A stretch of 7,126 nt of DNA from Spirochaetota bacterium (lineage in GTDB: Bacteria; Spirochaetota; UBA4802; UBA5368), in NCBI GenBank assembly GCA_017998475.1, contig JAGODA010000166.1, positions 1-7,126 on the forward strand, written 5' to 3'. Of this stretch, positions 6,083 to 7,126 are shown in pieces. The position numbers and the translations under genes were made by a program. Below the pieces are notes generated by a model that was given only the letters and a program-made list of their open reading frames with translations, was not told the origin of the DNA and searched no databases. How positions within the stretch are numbered: position 1 is the stretch's first letter; each line of letters starts with the position of its first letter.

Positions 6083-6104
6083 TACTTGCGTAATTATGCA
6101 AGTA
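6083..6104. promoter_or_regulatory. 22-bp dyad, candidate ArsR operator
   Basis: The halves TACTTGCGTAA and TTATGCAAGTA are inverted copies matching at 10 of 11 positions. The site is AT-rich in otherwise GC-rich DNA, and it lies 61 nt before the arsR start codon. It is at or just after the expected transcription start of the promoter at 6109-6141. AT-rich dyads overlapping the promoter are the normal targets of ArsR-family repressors, so autoregulation is the natural inference. Confidence 0.65.
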
Positions 6105-6108
6105 GTAA

Positions 6109-6153
6109 GATATACAGAACATGTACTGTGTTGTGTGTCAATAATTTTTTAAA
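6109..6153 (-). promoter_or_regulatory. Putative promoter for the arsR-rhodanese-otr-cytochrome b operon
   Basis: On the minus strand a perfect TTGACA (6141-6136) is preceded by an A/T-rich block (6153-6142, with AAAAAA) resembling an UP element. The -10 is poorly defined. At 17 nt spacing there is only TCTGTA, while TGTATA and TATATC appear at 19 and 21 nt. A weak or distorted spacer is compatible with a regulated promoter, but the exact -10 and start site cannot be assigned. No other promoter is seen inside the operon. Confidence 0.5.
6114..6129. promoter_or_regulatory. 16-bp second dyad within the arsR promoter
   Basis: ACAGAACA and TGTACTGT are inverted copies matching at 7 of 8 positions. 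The dyad sits between the -35-like element at 6136-6141 and the 22-bp dyad at 6083-6104, where a bound protein would block RNA polymerase. Its sequence differs from the other dyad, so it might bind another regulator. It is short enough that chance is possible. Confidence 0.4.
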
Positions 6154-6377
6154 TGTGGCGGACCTGTGTCGTATAAAGGGCTTAAGCGCTCTGTGATGTC
6201 GCCAGAATCAGTTCTCCCGGGCGCGCCGGCTCTGTTACATGGGGGGCCTATCGGTGGAGCTCCGGGTTGTTGAGGGCGGTCGCAGCAAAAATCAATCCGC
6301 ATATCCGATCCGACGTCTCCGAATTATATGAAGGACTGTCGGAGTCCGGGCACATTCCTTGAGCCTGAAGAAGCCGT
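6154..6377. other. Intergenic stretch without recognised gene
   Basis: Together with the arsR promoter this fills the 394-nt gap between arsR and the histidine kinase. Open frames here are short and lack ribosome binding sites and recognisable motifs. The only oddity is a block near 6232-6245 (ACATGGGGGGCC) resembling one arm of the palindromic repeat at 2900-2939, but no matching second arm follows. I see no RNA gene. Confidence 0.5.
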
Positions 6378-6413
6378 CCTTCCCGCGGGTCACCATTATC
6401 GGGCGGGAGAAGG
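6378..6413 (-). terminator. Weak hairpin after the histidine kinase gene
   Basis: Three nt past the kinase stop codon, GCGGGA (6403-6408) and TCCCGC (6381-6386) can pair, extended by AGG/CCT beyond a 2-nt bulge, with a 16-nt loop. There is no T-run after it on the minus strand. Only its position supports a termination role. Confidence 0.25.
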
Positions 6414-6416
6414 CCC

Positions 6417-7126
6417 TCAGGCCTTAAGCGCGAAGCGCACAACCACCTCGGTTCCCGCGCCGCCATTAATACCGATGGTCCCTCCCAGCTGGTCCTCCGC
6501 GAGCATGCGCACCAGGCTCCAGCCGAGCGATGGGGTTGAGCGCAGGTCCAGTCCCTCCGGAATTCCGACGCCGTTATCGCATACAGCGCACTCCACGCGT
6601 TCGTCTCCGGCGCACCGGAGCGAAACGCGGATCTCGCGGCCCGGCGTATCCGCGGGGAAGGCGTGCTTGTAGGCGTTCGAAAGGAGCTCGCTGACGATGA
6701 GTCCGCAGGGTACCGCCTGCGTTACTTCGAGCTCGACAGGATCGACGCTTATCCTGAGCGCCGGTGAAGGCGAGTGCCTGCCATAGAGGTGTCGTATCTC
6801 GCCGGCAAGGTCGCGCACGTACTCGCCGAAGTCGATGCGGGCCAGGTTGTCGGAGCGGTACAGCTTCTCGTGCACCAGGGACATGGAGCGGATGCGCCCC
6901 TCGCAGTCCAGGAACATCGCGCGCGCGTCGCCGTCCGCAATCTGGCGCGACTGCAGATGGAGCAGGCTCACCACCACCTGGAAGTTGTTCTTCACACGGT
7001 GGTGGACCTCTTTAAGGAGCGTCTCCTTCTCGCGAAGCGATACCGAAAGCGCCTCCTCCGTCCGGCGTGAGTGCGCTATCTCCTCGGAAGCCTTCTCGAG
7101 GGCGCCGGTGTTGATGGCGTATATCC
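6417..7126 (-). CDS. Sensor histidine kinase, HisKA_2 type, C-terminal part (5' end outside window)
   Basis: The frame is open to the right edge (first complete codon at 7124), so only the last 235 residues are visible. Reading upstream of the internal GTG at 6995 gives a charged helix, SLREKETLLKEVHHRVKNNFQVV, which holds the H-box: the phospho-accepting His lies in VHHRVKNN, the signature of HisKA_2 kinases. The ATPase domain follows, with an N-box in GLIVSELLSNAYKHAF, a G1 box in DNGVGIPEGLD, and a G2-like end in SLGWSLVRMLAEDQLGGTI to GAGTEVVVRF. SLGW replaces the more usual SLGL. The input domain lies outside the window; the visible KASEEIAHSRRTEEALSVSLREK looks like a PAS-to-kinase linker coiled coil. 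The protein ends in a normal stop and looks intact. No response regulator is visible here. Any link to the cytochrome operon is unproven. Confidence 0.9.
   Translation of the reverse strand, partial: IYAINTGALEKASEEIAHSRRTEEALSVSLREKETLLKEVHHRVKNNFQVVVSLLHLQSRQIADGDARAMFLDCEGRIRSMSLVHEKLYRSDNLARIDFGEYVRDLAGEIRHLYGRHSPSPALRISVDPVELEVTQAVPCGLIVSELLSNAYKHAFPADTPGREIRVSLRCAGDERVECAVCDNGVGIPEGLDLRSTPSLGWSLVRMLAEDQLGGTIGINGGAGTEVVVRFALKA

Noticed and set aside
6232..6245. Third copy of the palindromic repeat
   Set aside because: Only one arm-like block (ATGGGGGGCC) is present, with no complementary CCCCC arm nearby.
6248..6466. Small minus-strand open frame (72 codons) overlapping the kinase 3' end
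   Set aside because: It overlaps the kinase coding region in another frame and has no ribosome binding site or motif.

Overview
The window looks like chromosomal DNA from a GC-rich, Gram-negative, respiring bacterium. The evidence is an eight-heme periplasmic cytochrome c, a membrane cytochrome b, a likely outer-membrane beta-barrel protein and a YiiX-type envelope enzyme. Protein sequence alone does not fix the phylum. A deltaproteobacterial or spirochaete-like anaerobe would fit, but that is a guess. No rRNA, tRNA, CRISPR array, transposase or integrase was recognised.

Left part (1-2132, plus strand): the C-terminal three quarters of a major facilitator superfamily (MFS) transporter, cut by the window edge, followed 40 nt later by a secreted, aromatic-rich protein predicted to be an outer-membrane barrel. 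They may form an inner-membrane/outer-membrane transport pair. A 30-nt near-perfect palindrome (2146-2175) separates this pair from the convergent yiiX gene.

Middle part (2205-6141, minus strand): read in the direction of transcription, there is a promoter region with two dyad symmetries, an ArsR-family repressor, a rhodanese-domain exported protein (overlapping the repressor gene), an octaheme c-type cytochrome of the tetrathionate reductase (Otr) family with a C-terminal membrane anchor, and a cytochrome b subunit (ATGA overlap with otr). A 40-nt palindrome related to the first one lies just past the cytochrome b gene, and yiiX follows. The simplest reading is a regulated sulfur-redox respiratory operon. 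Cytochrome b would take electrons from quinol, the octaheme enzyme would use them to reduce tetrathionate or another S or N oxyanion in the periplasm, the rhodanese would handle sulfane sulfur, and ArsR would switch the operon, perhaps through cysteine chemistry.

Right part (6417-7126, minus strand): the C-terminal end of a HisKA_2-type sensor histidine kinase, also cut by the window edge. The 394-nt gap between it and arsR holds the arsR promoter and operators; the rest shows no gene.

Most notable are the compact ArsR/rhodanese/octaheme/cytochrome b operon with its overlapping operator, and the duplicated GC-rich palindrome with an ATATGC-type centre at 3' gene ends.
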